Source of the DNA: Fictibacillus halophilus
Lineage (GTDB): Bacteria; Bacillota; Bacilli; Bacillales; Fictibacillaceae
Assembly (NCBI RefSeq): GCF_016401385.1
Contig: NZ_JAEACF010000001.1
Location: 1,116,001 to 1,180,000 of the forward strand
Length of the DNA: 64,000 nucleotides
Direction: 5' to 3'
In this document: in pieces, positions 11,401-20,648 of the stretch
Layout: every line of letters begins with the position of its first letter
Numbering within the stretch: position 1 is the first letter of the stretch
Made by a program: the position numbers and the translations under genes
Notes under the pieces: generated by a model
What the model saw: only the letters and a program-made list of their open reading frames with translations
What the model was told of the DNA's origin: nothing
The model's database searches: none

Positions 11401-12755
11401 TCGGTGAAGATTATGTGTATCGTGCAGGGACAATAGGTACCGTAGCTGAAAAAACAGCTTATGGTTACGTAAAAGGGTATGCAGGAGACAATAACTTAAC
11501 GATCCGATCGGCAGAAGTTGATCGACTCGTAGCTGGATGTACAGGAGTAAAGAGAACAACAGGTCAGCATCCAGGAGGAATAATCGTTGTTCCAGATTAT
11601 ATGGACATCTATGATTTCTGTCCTGTTCAGTTCCCAGCCGATGATAGTGGATCGGAATGGAAGACGACTCATTTTGATTTTCACTCGATTCACGATAACT
11701 TATTAAAACTTGATATACTCGGGCACGATGATCCGACCGTTATCCGTATGCTTCAAGATCTAAGCGGTATTGATCCGAAGACCATTCCTGCTTCTGATCC
11801 AGAAGTGATGAAGATCTTTTCAGGCCCAGAAGTGTTAGGTGTTACCGAAGAACAGATCATGTGTAAGACAGGTACGTTAGGTATTCCAGAGTTCGGAACA
11901 AAGTTCGTAAGACAGATGCTTGAAGAAACAAAACCAAGTACTTTCTCTGAACTTGTACAGATTTCAGGACTATCTCATGGTACCGACGTATGGCTTAATA
12001 ACGCGAACGAATTGATCGCAAACGGCACTTGTGTGCTAAAAGACGTTATCGGCTGTCGTGACGATATCATGGTCTACCTGATCTATAAAGGGTTGGAGCC
12101 GTCGCTTGCTTTTAAGATTATGGAGAGTGTACGTAAAGGAAAGGGTCTGCCGGATGAGTGGATCGATGAGATGAAGAAGAACGATGTCCCTGATTGGTAT
12201 ATTGGTTCATGTTTGAAGATCAAATACATGTTCCCTAAAGCCCATGCGGCAGCATACGTATTGATGGCCGTTCGTATCGCATATTTTAAAGTTCATTATC
12301 CAATCTGGTTCTATGCGGCATATTTTACAGTAAGAGCGGATGATTTTGATGTGGAGTCTATGATCAGAGGATCCAAAGCATTAAAGACAAAGATCGAAGA
12401 GATCTCTGCTAAAGGTCTTGATGCTTCTACAAAAGAGAAGAACTTGCAAACTGTTCTAGAGTTAGCTCTTGAGATGTGTGAAAGAGGGCTGTCGTTTCAG
12501 AAGATCGATCTTTATCGCTCGAGCGCAACAGACTTCTTAGTAGAAGGTGATACACTAATCCCACCGTTCAATTCGATCGCAGGATTAGGTACAAACGCAG
12601 CTTTAAACATTGTAAAAGCAAGAGAGCAAGGTGAATTTCTTTCTAAAGAAGATCTTCAGCAGCGTGCGAAGTTGTCTAAGACCATTATTGAGTACTTAGA
12701 TGATCAAGGATGTTTAGAAGGAATGCCTGATGCAAACCAGCTTTCGCTCTTTTAA
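8454..12755 (+). CDS. polC: DNA polymerase III alpha subunit, Gram-positive PolC type
   Basis: The replicative polymerase of low-GC Gram-positives, with its own proofreading exonuclease. It is 1433 residues. Domains in order: N-terminal region; OB fold near residues 240-320; PHP domain from about 333 (VELHLHTP, with ITDHAG), split by a DnaQ-like 3'-5' exonuclease whose DVE triad start is at 423-425; then the catalytic core with a four-Cys zinc motif (CPKC ... CPTC near 905-945) and [11 protein letters not shown] carrying catalytic aspartates near 965. AAGGAGG precedes ATG 8454. The gene looks intact, without intein or frameshift. Confidence 0.97.
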   Translation: MSGNDQQIRQERLSLLLEQLGMPDEMKAGFSEGTIEKLTIDKTNRSWHFIIGLLRPLTPDSYAWFSASLRQTFQHIATVSFSLQTKESFQAEELLGFWPLCKEKLVETAAPSLGSMLSTQDPIAEGNFLSLTVRNDAEEALVQRKLSPVIKEMYSQFGFHSVMVKTEIKHSEEDFQKFIEQRKQEDQNKVMEALVEKEKAANRSECPAARTDIMIGYSIKDEPVPIQTIQDEERRITIQGYVFHSETRELRSGRTLLTFKITDYTDSLLIKIFSRDKEDIPILQGIQKGMWLKVRGGIQNDTFVRDLVMIANDINEIKPEFRKDLADEDNKRVELHLHTPMSQMDAISSVSSLVGQAKKWGHPAIAITDHAGVQSFPEAYSAGKKNGIKILYGLEANLVDDGVPIAYNEAPRKLTDETYIVFDVETTGLSAVYNKIIELAAVKIRGGEIIERFERFANPHESLSQTTIELTGITDDMVENAPEIEEVLRDFHAFMGDDILVAHNASFDMGFLNEGLRKIGLGEAKNPVIDTLELARFLLPQLKNHRLNTLCKRFDIELTQHHRAIYDAEATGYLLWKLLKETFEKDIFYHDRLNDNMGQGGFQRSRPFHCTLLAATQEGLKNLYKLVSESHLSYFYRTPRIPRSRLSKLREGILVGSACDKGEVFEGMMQKPIEEVEKIAEFYDYLEVQPPSNYYHLIERELVADEMNLREILSNIVQLGEKLNKPVVATGNVHYLNPEDAIYRKILISSQGGANPLNRQTLPEVHFRTTDEMLDLFSFLGEERAQKVVCENTRQIADMIDEIKPIPDDLYTPKIEGADEEVRSMSYNRARSIYGENLPELVEKRLEKELKSIIGHGFAVIYLISHKLVKKSLIDGYLVGSRGSVGSSFVATMTEITEVNPLPPHYVCPKCKESHFFNDGSVGSGYDLPDKECPTCEVLYIKDGQDIPFETFLGFKGDKVPDIDLNFSGEYQPRAHNYTKELFGEDYVYRAGTIGTVAEKTAYGYVKGYAGDNNLTIRSAEVDRLVAGCTGVKRTTGQHPGGIIVVPDYMDIYDFCPVQFPADDSGSEWKTTHFDFHSIHDNLLKLDILGHDDPTVIRMLQDLSGIDPKTIPASDPEVMKIFSGPEVLGVTEEQIMCKTGTLGIPEFGTKFVRQMLEETKPSTFSELVQISGLSHGTDVWLNNANELIANGTCVLKDVIGCRDDIMVYLIYKGLEPSLAFKIMESVRKGKGLPDEWIDEMKKNDVPDWYIGSCLKIKYMFPKAHAAAYVLMAVRIAYFKVHYPIWFYAAYFTVRADDFDVESMIRGSKALKTKIEEISAKGLDASTKEKNLQTVLELALEMCERGLSFQKIDLYRSSATDFLVEGDTLIPPFNSIAGLGTNAALNIVKAREQGEFLSKEDLQQRAKLSKTIIEYLDDQGCLEGMPDANQLSLF

Positions 12756-12781
12756 CAAGGGCTTCTTGAAGGCTTGATCAG

Positions 12782-12810
12782 TTGCAGTATTTTATTGGTT
12801 ATGGTATAGT
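12782..12810 (+). promoter_or_regulatory. Sigma-A promoter for the rimP-nusA-infB operon
   Basis: TTGCAG, 17 bases, then TATAGT with an extended TGG directly before the -10 box. It lies about 100 bases before rimP and immediately upstream of the structured leader. Confidence 0.7.
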
Positions 12811-12827
12811 ATTTTTGGAAATACTGT

Positions 12828-12893
12828 TGAATGAATAACTGTCGGCGAAAGAGTGGGGCTCCCCACTCTTTCGTTACGTTTTGAGGTCATTCA
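12828..12893 (+). promoter_or_regulatory. rimP-nusA leader hairpin, possible NusA-responsive attenuator
   Basis: A perfect 13-bp inverted repeat, CGAAAGAGTGGGG at 12846-12858 and its complement at 12861-12873, is followed by an interrupted T tract (TTTCGTTACGTTTT). An outer pair TGAATGA (12828-12834) / TCATTCA (12887-12893) could close a larger stem. The operon's own product NusA stimulates weak terminators, and NusA feedback at the equivalent B. subtilis leader is reported. The same mechanism here is an inference. Confidence 0.6.
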
Positions 12894-12911
12894 GTAAGAA
12901 GGAGGGCAGCA

Positions 12912-13382
12912 ATGAGTCAGAAGATTACAGAGCTCACAACAGAGCTTGTAACCCCAATCGTTGAAAAACTAGGACTTGAACTTGTTGACGTTGAATTTGT
13001 TAAAGAGGGTAAAAACTGGTTTCTCCGTGTATATATTGATTCCACGGGTGGAATTGATATCGAGGAATGCGGGACTGTCAGTGAACAATTAAGTGAAAAA
13101 CTCGATGAACTTGATCCGATCGAACAGCCCTACTTTTTAGAAGTATCTTCTCCAGGTGTTGAAAGACCATTAAAGAAACCTGAAGATGTGAAAAATGCTA
13201 TCGGCAAAAATGTAAACATTAAACTTTACGAGCCATTAAACGGCGAAAAAGTATACGAAGGACTTTTAAAAGACTTTGACGGTGAAACGCTGTTCATGGA
13301 GATTAGAGTGAAAACGCAAGTGAAAAAGGTAGAGTTACCTTATGCTAAAGTGGCCAACGCCCGTCTTGCGGTTGTTTTTTAA
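12912..13382 (+). CDS. rimP: Ribosome maturation factor RimP
   Basis: Small cytoplasmic protein needed for 30S subunit maturation (YlxS in B. subtilis). It is 156 residues. The N-terminal alpha/beta domain contains [11 protein letters not shown] and the conserved [15 protein letters not shown] near residue 75-90. The C-terminal SH3-like domain follows. GAAGGAGG precedes the ATG. First gene of the operon; nusA begins 19 bases after its stop. Confidence 0.95.
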   Translation: MSQKITELTTELVTPIVEKLGLELVDVEFVKEGKNWFLRVYIDSTGGIDIEECGTVSEQLSEKLDELDPIEQPYFLEVSSPGVERPLKKPEDVKNAIGKNVNIKLYEPLNGEKVYEGLLKDFDGETLFMEIRVKTQVKKVELPYAKVANARLAVVF

Positions 13383-13401
13383 TGAAGAGGGGAGAAGAAA
13401 A

Positions 13402-14505
13402 ATGAGTACCGAGCTTTTGGATGCACTTACATTGTTAGAAAAGGAAAAAGGGATTAGTAAAGAAGTTATTATTGAAGCGATTGAAGCTGCCCTTATTTCT
13501 GCGTACAAGCGCAATTTTCATCAAGCGCAAAATGTTCGTGTTGATTTTAACAGAGACACAGGAAGTATCCGTGTCTTTTCAAGAAAAAATGTGGTTGAAG
13601 AAGTTGAGGACGATCGTCAAGAGATCTCAGTTGCAGAAGCTCAAGCGATCAACCCTGGCTATGAATTAGAAGATATCGTAGAAGAAGAAGTTACACCAAA
13701 AGATTTTGGTCGTATTGCTGCTCAAACAGCTAAACAAGTAGTAACACAACGCGTTCGTGAAGCAGAGCGAGGGATCATCTTCTCAGAATTTATTGATCGT
13801 GAAGAAGATATCATCACAGGAATCGTTCAACGACAAGACCACCGTTATATGTATGTCAGCCTAGGCAGAGTGGAAGCTCTTCTACCTGCTGCTGAACAGA
13901 TGCCTGGTGAATCTCATACCACGAACGACCGCATCAAAGTGTACATCACTAAAGTTGAAAAGACGACAAAAGGTCCTCAAATTTTAGTATCTAGAACACA
14001 TCCAGGTCTTTTGAAACGCTTATTCGAGCTTGAAGTGCCAGAGATCTATGATGGAACGGTTGAGATTAAATCGATCGCTCGTGAAGCGGGTGACCGTTCA
14101 AAGATTGCCGTTCATGCTGCTGATCCTGAAGTAGATCCGGTTGGTTCTTGTGTTGGACAAAAAGGTGCACGTGTTCAAACGATCGTAAACGAATTGAACG
14201 GTGAGAAGATTGATATTGTTCGATGGAGTGAAGATCCAGTTGTATATGTAGCAAATTCACTAAGTCCAGCAAAAGTACTTGAAGTACAAGTGAATGAAGA
14301 GGAAAAGATGACAACGGTTATCGTTCCTGACTACCAACTTTCATTAGCGATTGGTAAAAGAGGCCAAAATGCTCGTCTCGCTGCGAAGTTAACAGGTTGG
14401 AAGATTGATATTAAAAGTGAAACAGAAGCAATAGAATCAGGTGTGTACGATCCATCAAACGCTCGCAGTGATTTTTTCGAAGATACTGATGAGGATGAAG
14501 AGTAA
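13402..14505 (+). CDS. nusA: Transcription termination/antitermination factor NusA
   Basis: RNA polymerase-associated factor controlling pausing, termination and antitermination. It is 367 residues with the short Gram-positive layout: N-terminal RNAP-binding domain (1 to about 125), S1 domain (about 135-200), and two KH domains (about 230-345, with VGQKGARVQTIVNEL and IGKRGQNARLAAKL), ending in an acidic tail. No C-terminal acidic repeats like those of E. coli. ATG 13402 has GGGGAG upstream; an in-frame upstream start at 13342 lies within rimP and is rejected. Confidence 0.96.
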   Translation: MSTELLDALTLLEKEKGISKEVIIEAIEAALISAYKRNFHQAQNVRVDFNRDTGSIRVFSRKNVVEEVEDDRQEISVAEAQAINPGYELEDIVEEEVTPKDFGRIAAQTAKQVVTQRVREAERGIIFSEFIDREEDIITGIVQRQDHRYMYVSLGRVEALLPAAEQMPGESHTTNDRIKVYITKVEKTTKGPQILVSRTHPGLLKRLFELEVPEIYDGTVEIKSIAREAGDRSKIAVHAADPEVDPVGSCVGQKGARVQTIVNELNGEKIDIVRWSEDPVVYVANSLSPAKVLEVQVNEEEKMTTVIVPDYQLSLAIGKRGQNARLAAKLTGWKIDIKSETEAIESGVYDPSNARSDFFEDTDEDEE

Positions 14506-14525
14506 GAAAAGACGAGGTGGAGACA

Positions 14526-14792
14526 ATGAAAACACGTAAAATTCCGATGAGAAAATGCGTAGCCTGTCAAGAAATGAAGGCTAAAAAAGAATTAACACGT
14601 ATTGTCCGCTCACCAGAAGGAGAAGTCTCTGTCGACACTTCAGGGAAAAAATCCGGAAGAGGAGCCTACCTTTGTCATGAACCTGCTTGTATCGAACAAG
14701 CGAAAAAGAAAAAGGTTCTTGAGTCACATCTCAAAACAAAGATTCCAGCTGATCTATTTGAACAGCTTGAAAAAGGAAGTCATACATCTTGA
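14526..14792 (+). CDS. rnpM: RNase P modulator RnpM (YlxR family)
   Basis: Small basic RNA-binding protein of the YlxR/DUF448 family, recently linked in B. subtilis to binding and modulating RNase P RNA. It is 88 residues. The family signature RKCVACQ is at residues 9-15 and GRGAYLC in the middle. ATG 14526 is chosen because GAGGTGG lies five bases before it; GTG 14517 would overlap that site. The stop overlaps the ylxQ TTG start by four bases. Confidence 0.9.
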   Translation: MKTRKIPMRKCVACQEMKAKKELTRIVRSPEGEVSVDTSGKKSGRGAYLCHEPACIEQAKKKKVLESHLKTKIPADLFEQLEKGSHTS

Positions 14793-15094
14793 AACCAACT
14801 CCTTGGGAAAACTTTCTTGGAATAGCAGCTCGAGCCGGTAAAGTCATATCCGGTGAAGAACTGGTTGTGAAAAGCATCCAAAAGCAAAACGCGAAAATTG
14901 TTCTGCTTTCAAAAGATGCTTCTGATAATACAAAGAAAAAAGTTACCGATAAATGCCGCTTTTACAAAACTGATCTTGCCTGGGTGGAAGATCGCAATGT
15001 TTTAGGCAGGGCTATTGGTAAGGAGCAACGAGTTGTAGTTGCTGTAAATGATCAAGGATTCTCTAAGAGATTAAAGGAACTTCTTGATCACTAA
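14789..15094 (+). CDS. ylxQ: L7Ae-family K-turn RNA-binding protein YlxQ
   Basis: 101 residues of the L7Ae/L30e fold, which binds kink-turn RNAs; the exact partner is uncertain. Visible features are [18 protein letters not shown] (residues 10-27), [14 protein letters not shown] and a conserved [14 protein letters not shown] stretch. The start is TTG, overlapping the rnpM stop by four bases, so it is probably translationally coupled. infB follows after 15 bases. Confidence 0.9.
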   Translation: MKPTPWENFLGIAARAGKVISGEELVVKSIQKQNAKIVLLSKDASDNTKKKVTDKCRFYKTDLAWVEDRNVLGRAIGKEQRVVVAVNDQGFSKRLKELLDH

Positions 15095-15109
15095 CTCGGG
15101 GGTGAACAT

Positions 15110-17401
15110 ATGAGTAAAATCCGCGTATACGAATATGCGAAACAGAAAAATGTTCAAAGTAAAGACATTATTGAAAAGCTCAAAACGATGGATGTCCACG
15201 TTGCGAATCATATGTCTATGATTGATCAGGCAGCTCTTAAAAAGCTGGATGAAGCTTATCGTCCAAAGACCAATAAAGATCAACCAAAATCAACAAATCA
15301 AAATCAACTCCCTAAATCAGATGTGAAAAATAGCAACCCTGGTAATGACACCAAATCTAATAAAAAGGAAGTTCAAAAAGAGAGTAATATGAAAATAAAA
15401 AAAGAGAACAATAACTCGCCACAAGCTAAAGGACCAAAGTCCACTAATACTAACAGCCAAAACAATCAGAACAAGACTAGCAACAACAATCAAAAGAGCA
15501 ATAACAATAATTCAAACAACAAGAATAATAACAACAGAAACCAAAACAACAATAGAAACAACAACAAGAACAACAACAATCGCAACAAGCAAAACAGAGG
15601 TGGCGGAAATCAGCAACAACAAGCTCCGCAGAAGAAAGTTCTTGAAACGCCAAGTAAGATTACTTTCACAGAATCACTTCAAGTTGGTGAACTTGCTAAA
15701 AAGTTGAACAAAGATACTTCTGAGATCATTAAAAAGTTAATGGGTCTTGGAATCATGGCAACAATCAACCAAGAGCTTGATAAAGAAGCGATTGAATTGA
15801 TCGCAGCTGACTACGATGTTGAAGTAGAAGAAGAGATCATCATTGATGAAACTGAGTTTGAAAACTATGAAATCGTAGATGAAGAAAAAGATCTTCAAGT
15901 TCGTCCCCCAGTTGTTACGATAATGGGTCACGTTGACCACGGTAAAACAACGCTTCTTGATGCGATTCGTAACACGAAGGTAACTGCAGGCGAAGCTGGT
16001 GGTATTACACAGCATATCGGTGCATATCAAATTACGAACAATGGAAAACAGATTACTTTCCTAGATACTCCTGGACATGCTGCGTTTACAACAATGCGTG
16101 CTCGTGGAGCTCAAGTAACAGATATTACGATTCTTGTTGTTGCTGCTGATGACGGGGTAATGCCTCAAACAGTAGAAGCGATCAACCATGCAAAAGCAGC
16201 AGAAGTTCCAATCATCGTTGCTGTAAACAAAATGGATAAAGAATCTGCTAACCCAGATCGCGTTATGCAAGAACTAACTGAGCACGGACTCGTTTCTGAA
16301 GCTTGGGGTGGAGATACGATCTTCGTAAACGTATCTGCGATTAAAGGTGACGGAATTGACGATCTGCTTGAAATGATCAACCTTGTTTCTGAAGTTGAAG
16401 AATTAAAAGCAAATCCAAACCGTACTGCAATTGGTACTGTAATTGAAGCACAGCTTGATAAGGGTCGTGGATCTGTAGCAACTCTTCTCGTGCAATCTGG
16501 TACGTTAAACGTTGGAGATCCAATCGTAGTTGGACACACATATGGTCGTGTTCGTGCGATGGTGAACGATCTTGGCCGCAGAGTTAAAACAGTAGGACCT
16601 TCAACACCAGTTGAAATTACCGGTTTGAATGATGTTCCACAAGCTGGAGATCAGTTCATGGTCTTCGCGGATGAGAAAAAAGCTCGTCAAGTTGGTGAAT
16701 CTCGCTTCAAAAAACAGCAGGATGCACAGCGTAAAGAGTCTTCTAAACTAAACCTGGATGACCTCTTTAATCAGATTAAAGAAGGTGACATCAAAGAAAT
16801 AAATGTCATCATCAAAGGTGATGTTCAAGGTTCTGTTGAGGCACTTGCAGGATCATTACAAAAAATAGATGTTGAAGGCGTAAAAGTTAAAATCATCCAC
16901 TCTGGTGTTGGAGCGATCAACGAGTATGACATCATGCTTGCTTCAGCTTCAAACGCAATCGTGATCGGTTTCAACGTTCGTCCTGATAATGGTGCGAAAC
17001 GTACAGCTGACGCTGAAAAAGTAGATGTTCGTCTGCATAGAATTATCTATAACGTAATCGAAGAGATCGAATCAGCGATGAAAGGAATGCTTGATCCGGA
17101 ATTCGAAGAAAAAGTTATCGGGCAAGTTGAAGTTCGTACGACATTCAAAGTTTCTAAAGTCGGTACGATCGCTGGATGTTACGTTACTGAAGGTAAGATC
17201 ACAAGAGATTCCACAGTTCGCTTGATTCGTGACGGTGTTGTATCTTACGAAGGTAAGATCGATGCACTTAAACGATTCAAAGACGATGCAAAAGAAGTAT
17301 CTGCTGGATACGAATGTGGGATCACGTTAGAAAAGTTCAATGATATTAAAGAAGGCGACATCATTGAAGCTTACATCATGGAAGAAATTAAAGTAAAATG
17401 A
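15110..17401 (+). CDS. infB: Translation initiation factor IF-2
   Basis: GTPase that places initiator fMet-tRNA on the 30S subunit. It is 763 residues. A conserved N-terminal IF2N module (1-50) is followed by a low-complexity linker (about 52-170) made largely of Asn, with Lys, Gln and Arg. A second IF2N module precedes the G domain: G1 GHVDHGKTT at 273-281, G3 DTPGH, G4 NKMD. Domains II, III and the fMet-tRNA-binding C-terminus follow. GGGGGTG precedes the ATG. The start of ylxP overlaps its stop by four bases. The Asn-rich linker is a length and composition oddity, not a defect. Confidence 0.97.
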   Translation: MSKIRVYEYAKQKNVQSKDIIEKLKTMDVHVANHMSMIDQAALKKLDEAYRPKTNKDQPKSTNQNQLPKSDVKNSNPGNDTKSNKKEVQKESNMKIKKENNNSPQAKGPKSTNTNSQNNQNKTSNNNQKSNNNNSNNKNNNNRNQNNNRNNNKNNNNRNKQNRGGGNQQQQAPQKKVLETPSKITFTESLQVGELAKKLNKDTSEIIKKLMGLGIMATINQELDKEAIELIAADYDVEVEEEIIIDETEFENYEIVDEEKDLQVRPPVVTIMGHVDHGKTTLLDAIRNTKVTAGEAGGITQHIGAYQITNNGKQITFLDTPGHAAFTTMRARGAQVTDITILVVAADDGVMPQTVEAINHAKAAEVPIIVAVNKMDKESANPDRVMQELTEHGLVSEAWGGDTIFVNVSAIKGDGIDDLLEMINLVSEVEELKANPNRTAIGTVIEAQLDKGRGSVATLLVQSGTLNVGDPIVVGHTYGRVRAMVNDLGRRVKTVGPSTPVEITGLNDVPQAGDQFMVFADEKKARQVGESRFKKQQDAQRKESSKLNLDDLFNQIKEGDIKEINVIIKGDVQGSVEALAGSLQKIDVEGVKVKIIHSGVGAINEYDIMLASASNAIVIGFNVRPDNGAKRTADAEKVDVRLHRIIYNVIEEIESAMKGMLDPEFEEKVIGQVEVRTTFKVSKVGTIAGCYVTEGKITRDSTVRLIRDGVVSYEGKIDALKRFKDDAKEVSAGYECGITLEKFNDIKEGDIIEAYIMEEIKVK

Positions 17402-17676
17402 TCGGGTTCTTAACGGTTGAGTTTTTCATATATGAAGCACAGTCGTTAAAAGATAAACGTTCCGTTGTTCAAAAAGCGGTAAACCGGCTTCGTCAACGTT
17501 TAAATATAGCTGTATCCGAAACAGATCATCAAGATTTGTGGCAGCGCGCAGAGATAAGTATGGTTACCGTTTCTTCGGACAAAATAATAGCAGAAAAAGA
17601 ATTGCAAAGAGCACTTGCGATCATTACATCTATTACTGAGTTGGAAGTTACACGTTCAAACATCGAGTGGCTGTAA
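17398..17676 (+). CDS. ylxP: YlxP, DUF503 family protein
   Basis: 92-residue protein of the DUF503 family found between infB and rbfA in Firmicutes; function unknown, with a proposed role near ribosome assembly from its position. Visible motifs are [21 protein letters not shown] (about residues 17-36) and [17 protein letters not shown] overlaps the infB stop by four bases. Confidence 0.88.
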   Translation: MIGFLTVEFFIYEAQSLKDKRSVVQKAVNRLRQRLNIAVSETDHQDLWQRAEISMVTVSSDKIIAEKELQRALAIITSITELEVTRSNIEWL

Positions 17677-17707
17677 AGCAAGTGGCAAGAAACGGGGTGT
17701 AGTAAAA

Positions 17708-18091
17708 ATGGGCACAATCCGTTCCAATCGTATTGGGGAACAGATGAAAAAAGAGCTTAGTGACATTATAGGCCGAAAAATCAAAGACCCCCGCGTAGGT
17801 TTTGTGACCGTTACGGCGGTAGATGTAACTGGTGATTTACAGCAGGCAACTGTTTATGTTTCAGTGTTTGGTGATGCCGATCAAAAGGAACAAACATTAC
17901 GAAGCTTAGCGAAAGCAACAGGGTTTATTCGTACGGAAATCGGAAAACGAATCCGCATGCGTAAAACACCAGACATCTTTTTTAAATTTGATGAATCTCT
18001 AAATTATGGAAGCAAGATCGAAAGTCTTTTGTCTGATATCAAACGTGATGATGAAGAAGACGAAGAAAATGAAGAGCATCCGAAACCATAA
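17708..18091 (+). CDS. rbfA: Ribosome-binding factor A
   Basis: KH-fold assembly factor for the 30S subunit, acting on the 16S rRNA 5' region. It is 127 residues. The N-terminus [17 protein letters not shown] and the [16 protein letters not shown] segment are typical. The tail is strongly acidic. ATG 17708 has GGGGTG upstream; the in-frame extension from 17615 lies inside ylxP and is rejected. A terminator-like hairpin follows before truB. Confidence 0.94.
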   Translation: MGTIRSNRIGEQMKKELSDIIGRKIKDPRVGFVTVTAVDVTGDLQQATVYVSVFGDADQKEQTLRSLAKATGFIRTEIGKRIRMRKTPDIFFKFDESLNYGSKIESLLSDIKRDDEEDEENEEHPKP

Positions 18092-18095
18092 TAGC

Positions 18096-18132
18096 AAATG
18101 GATAGGCAATTAATTTTGTCTATCCATTTTTT
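18096..18132 (+). terminator. Intra-operon terminator between rbfA and truB
   Basis: AAATGGATAG / CTATCCATTT hairpin followed by a T run. It probably lowers rather than abolishes read-through into truB-ribF. Confidence 0.75.
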
Positions 18133-18171
18133 GCTTACAAAAGAGATAATGTGATCAAAGGAGAAGCTTTT

Positions 18172-19083
18172 ATGAGTGCAAGACAAGGAATTTTGGCATT
18201 GAAAAAACCTGCTGGTATGACATCCCACGATTGTGTGGCAAAGATACGAAGAATCTTTTCTACCAAAAAAGTAGGTCACACAGGTACGTTAGATCCAGAG
18301 GTGACTGGGGTACTTCCTATCTGTATAGGAAGAGCGACGAAGATCGCAGAGTATATGTCAGACTATGGCAAGGAATATATAGGTGAGGTCACTTTAGGAT
18401 TCTCTACAGAAACAGAAGATGCTCACGGTGAAAAAGTAGTAGAGAAACAAGTAGAAAAAGATATCTCATTTTCTGATATAAAAGACATCTTAAAGTCTTT
18501 ACAAGGAGAGATCGAACAGATTCCCCCGATGTATTCAGCTGTTAAAGTAAACGGAAAGAAACTTTATGAATATGCGAGACAAGGACTCACTGTTGAACGC
18601 CCGAAACGAAATGTGACCATCCATGAACTCGAACTAATTGACGATGGTGACGTGTTAAGTAAAGAACGTCCTGTATTTTCATTCAGAGTACGATGTTCTA
18701 AAGGTACATACGTGAGGACGCTTGCTGTTGAGATCGGTGAGAGGCTTGGATATCCGGCACATATGTCATCTTTGATCAGGACAGCATCAGGACCTTTTTC
18801 GTTAGAAGACTGTGTAACGTTTGAGCAGCTTGAAAGCGGTGAGAAGCCTTTAGAAGATTACCTGTTTCCTCTTGAAAAAGGAATCTCTCACTTTCCGACA
18901 TGGACAGTTACAGAAGATCTGTTGTTCAAGATAAAAAATGGTTCTGTACTTGAAGCACCAAATGATTTGGTACAAAGTCCGTTTGGTGTTTATAATGAAG
19001 AAGGAAAATGTCTAGCCATTTATGAGATTCATCCTTCAAAACCTGGTTTAATAAAACCGGTTAAAGTGTTAGCCATTGATTAA
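18172..19083 (+). CDS. truB: tRNA pseudouridine-55 synthase
   Basis: Converts U55 of the tRNA T-loop to pseudouridine. It is 303 residues. The catalytic motif GHTGTLDPEVTGVLP contains Asp41, and the KPAGMTSHD N-terminal motif (12-20) is present. ATG 18172 is chosen because AAAGGAG lies at proper spacing; GTG 18151 has no ribosome binding site. ribF follows after 24 bases. Confidence 0.96.
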   Translation: MSARQGILALKKPAGMTSHDCVAKIRRIFSTKKVGHTGTLDPEVTGVLPICIGRATKIAEYMSDYGKEYIGEVTLGFSTETEDAHGEKVVEKQVEKDISFSDIKDILKSLQGEIEQIPPMYSAVKVNGKKLYEYARQGLTVERPKRNVTIHELELIDDGDVLSKERPVFSFRVRCSKGTYVRTLAVEIGERLGYPAHMSSLIRTASGPFSLEDCVTFEQLESGEKPLEDYLFPLEKGISHFPTWTVTEDLLFKIKNGSVLEAPNDLVQSPFGVYNEEGKCLAIYEIHPSKPGLIKPVKVLAID

Positions 19084-19107
19084 CGAAAGAAGTTAGTAGG
19101 TGAGTTT

Positions 19108-20046
19108 TTGGAAACGATTGTTATAAGTCATCCGCATCATTTTCAACCAGATAACCTTCCACCAACTATTTTGGCTCTAGGTTATTTTGACGGAATCCAT
19201 GTAGGGCACCAACGTGTGATCAGCACGGCAGTAGAGCTTGCTAAGAAGAACAACGCCGTTCCTGCTGTTATGAGCTTTCATCCACATCCGTCCGTCGTAT
19301 TAGGTAAGAGTGATCAAAATTGGACCTATATCACACCTTTAGAAGAAAAAAAGAAGATTCTTGAGGAGATGGGTGTAGAGCGATTTTATCTTGTGAAATT
19401 TGATCATGTTTTTGCAGGTCTTGATACACAGGAGTTTGTTGATCAGTATGTGATTGGACTTCATGTAGTCCATGTTGTTACTGGTTTTGATTTTTCATAT
19501 GGAAAGTATGGAAAAGGAAACGTTAAAACGTTAGTAAAAGAGTCAAACGGACAATTTGGGCAGACTGTAATTGAAAAGATCGAAAAGGATGGCCAAAAAA
19601 TAAGCTCCACACTGATTCGTAACTATCTAAAAGAAGGACGAGTCGATGAGATCGAGCCTTATCTGGGTAGAAGATATAAACTCAACGGTACGGTAATTCA
19701 TGGGGATAAGCGTGGTCGTACGATCGGGTTCCCGACAGCAAACCTTGATACGGATCAATATTCATTACCAAAAGTGGGAGTTTACGCAGTAGAAGTCTCC
19801 ATCCATAAAAAAAGTTATCTAGCGATGGCGAATGTAGGTTACAAACCTACATTTAAAGATGATCAAATAAAACCTTCACTTGAAGTTCATATCTTTGACT
19901 TCAACAATGAAATATACGGTGAAGATGTTCGAATCACTTGGTTGAAGAGAATTCGTGATGAGAAGAAATTTAGTGGAATAGAAGAGCTTATTGCTCAGCT
20001 TCATGCAGATAAAAGCAGAACATATGAGATCATACAATCACTGTAA
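19108..20046 (+). CDS. ribF: Bifunctional riboflavin kinase / FAD synthetase
   Basis: Makes FMN from riboflavin and then FAD (RibC in B. subtilis). It is 312 residues. The N-terminal adenylyltransferase domain has GYFDGIHVGH near residue 26-35, and the C-terminal flavokinase domain has GRTIGFPTANL near 208-218. The start is TTG with AGGTGAG upstream. Last gene of the rimP operon. No FMN riboswitch is present nearby. Confidence 0.95.
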   Translation: METIVISHPHHFQPDNLPPTILALGYFDGIHVGHQRVISTAVELAKKNNAVPAVMSFHPHPSVVLGKSDQNWTYITPLEEKKKILEEMGVERFYLVKFDHVFAGLDTQEFVDQYVIGLHVVHVVTGFDFSYGKYGKGNVKTLVKESNGQFGQTVIEKIEKDGQKISSTLIRNYLKEGRVDEIEPYLGRRYKLNGTVIHGDKRGRTIGFPTANLDTDQYSLPKVGVYAVEVSIHKKSYLAMANVGYKPTFKDDQIKPSLEVHIFDFNNEIYGEDVRITWLKRIRDEKKFSGIEELIAQLHADKSRTYEIIQSL

Positions 20047-20054
20047 TAAAAAAC

Positions 20055-20083
20055 TTGCATTTATTCTATAAAAAGTCTATGAT
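20055..20083 (+). promoter_or_regulatory. Sigma-A promoter for rpsO
   Basis: TTGCAT, 17 bases, TATGAT, with the start point expected near 20090. Confidence 0.7.
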
Positions 20084-20124
20084 AATAACTGTACATTTTA
20101 ATGTGCATATAACCATTGCTTGGC

Positions 20125-20185
20125 AAATCGAGTCACCGACGTTTGCTCGGTAATTGGTGTTTCTATTATTAAGGAGGTGAAAAGG
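20125..20185 (+). promoter_or_regulatory. rpsO leader, likely S15 autoregulatory RNA
   Basis: The roughly 95-base leader contains nested complementarity (CACCGA with TCGGT, and CACC with GGTG) just before AAGGAGGTG. S15 is known to bind and repress its own mRNA leader in several bacteria, including Bacillaceae relatives. The structure is visible; the autoregulation is inferred. Confidence 0.5.
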
Positions 20186-20455
20186 ATGGCTATTACTCAA
20201 GAGCGTAAGAACGAACTAATCAGCGAGTATAAGGTACATGATACGGACACTGGATCACCAGAAGTTCAAATCGCTATCCTTACTGAACAAATCAATGAGT
20301 TGAATGATCACTTGCGTACACACAAGAAAGATCACCACTCACGTCGTGGTCTATTGAAAATGGTTGGTAAGCGTCGTAACTTGTTAACGTACCTACGTAA
20401 CAAGGACATCACGCGTTACCGCGAATTGATCGGAAGACTTGGATTACGTCGTTAA
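20186..20455 (+). CDS. rpsO: 30S ribosomal protein S15
   Basis: Primary 16S rRNA-binding protein of the 30S platform, 89 residues as usual. Conserved [16 protein letters not shown] (about 17-32) and the [15 protein letters not shown] segment are present. ATG 20186 follows AAGGAGGTGAAAAGG; the longer in-frame start at 20120 lies within the leader and is rejected. It has its own promoter and terminator. Confidence 0.97.
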   Translation: MAITQERKNELISEYKVHDTDTGSPEVQIAILTEQINELNDHLRTHKKDHHSRRGLLKMVGKRRNLLTYLRNKDITRYRELIGRLGLRR

Positions 20456-20461
20456 TCCAGC

Positions 20462-20490
20462 AAAGCGGGATATATTTCCCGCTTTTTTTA
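20462..20490 (+). terminator. Terminator after rpsO
   Basis: AAAGCGGGA / TTCCCGCTTT hairpin with a T run. Confidence 0.88.
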
Positions 20491-20589
20491 TTGCAAGCAT
20501 TCATCCATAAACGGCACTAAACATGTTATTCTTGGTATGTATGAGTAAATTCTTTCGAGTTTTTCTTTTTAGGAAGGACTACGTTAGGA

Positions 20590-20595
20590 TATAAT
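20590..20595 (+). promoter_or_regulatory. Candidate -10 box for pnp
   Basis: Perfect TATAAT (context GGATATAATAGA) about 55 bases before pnp. The -35 region is T-rich but poor. Confidence 0.45.
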
Positions 20596-20648
20596 AGAAC
20601 CATAATATGATAGGATTTTTCTAAGTGTTGAGAGGAGTACCAAGTAAA

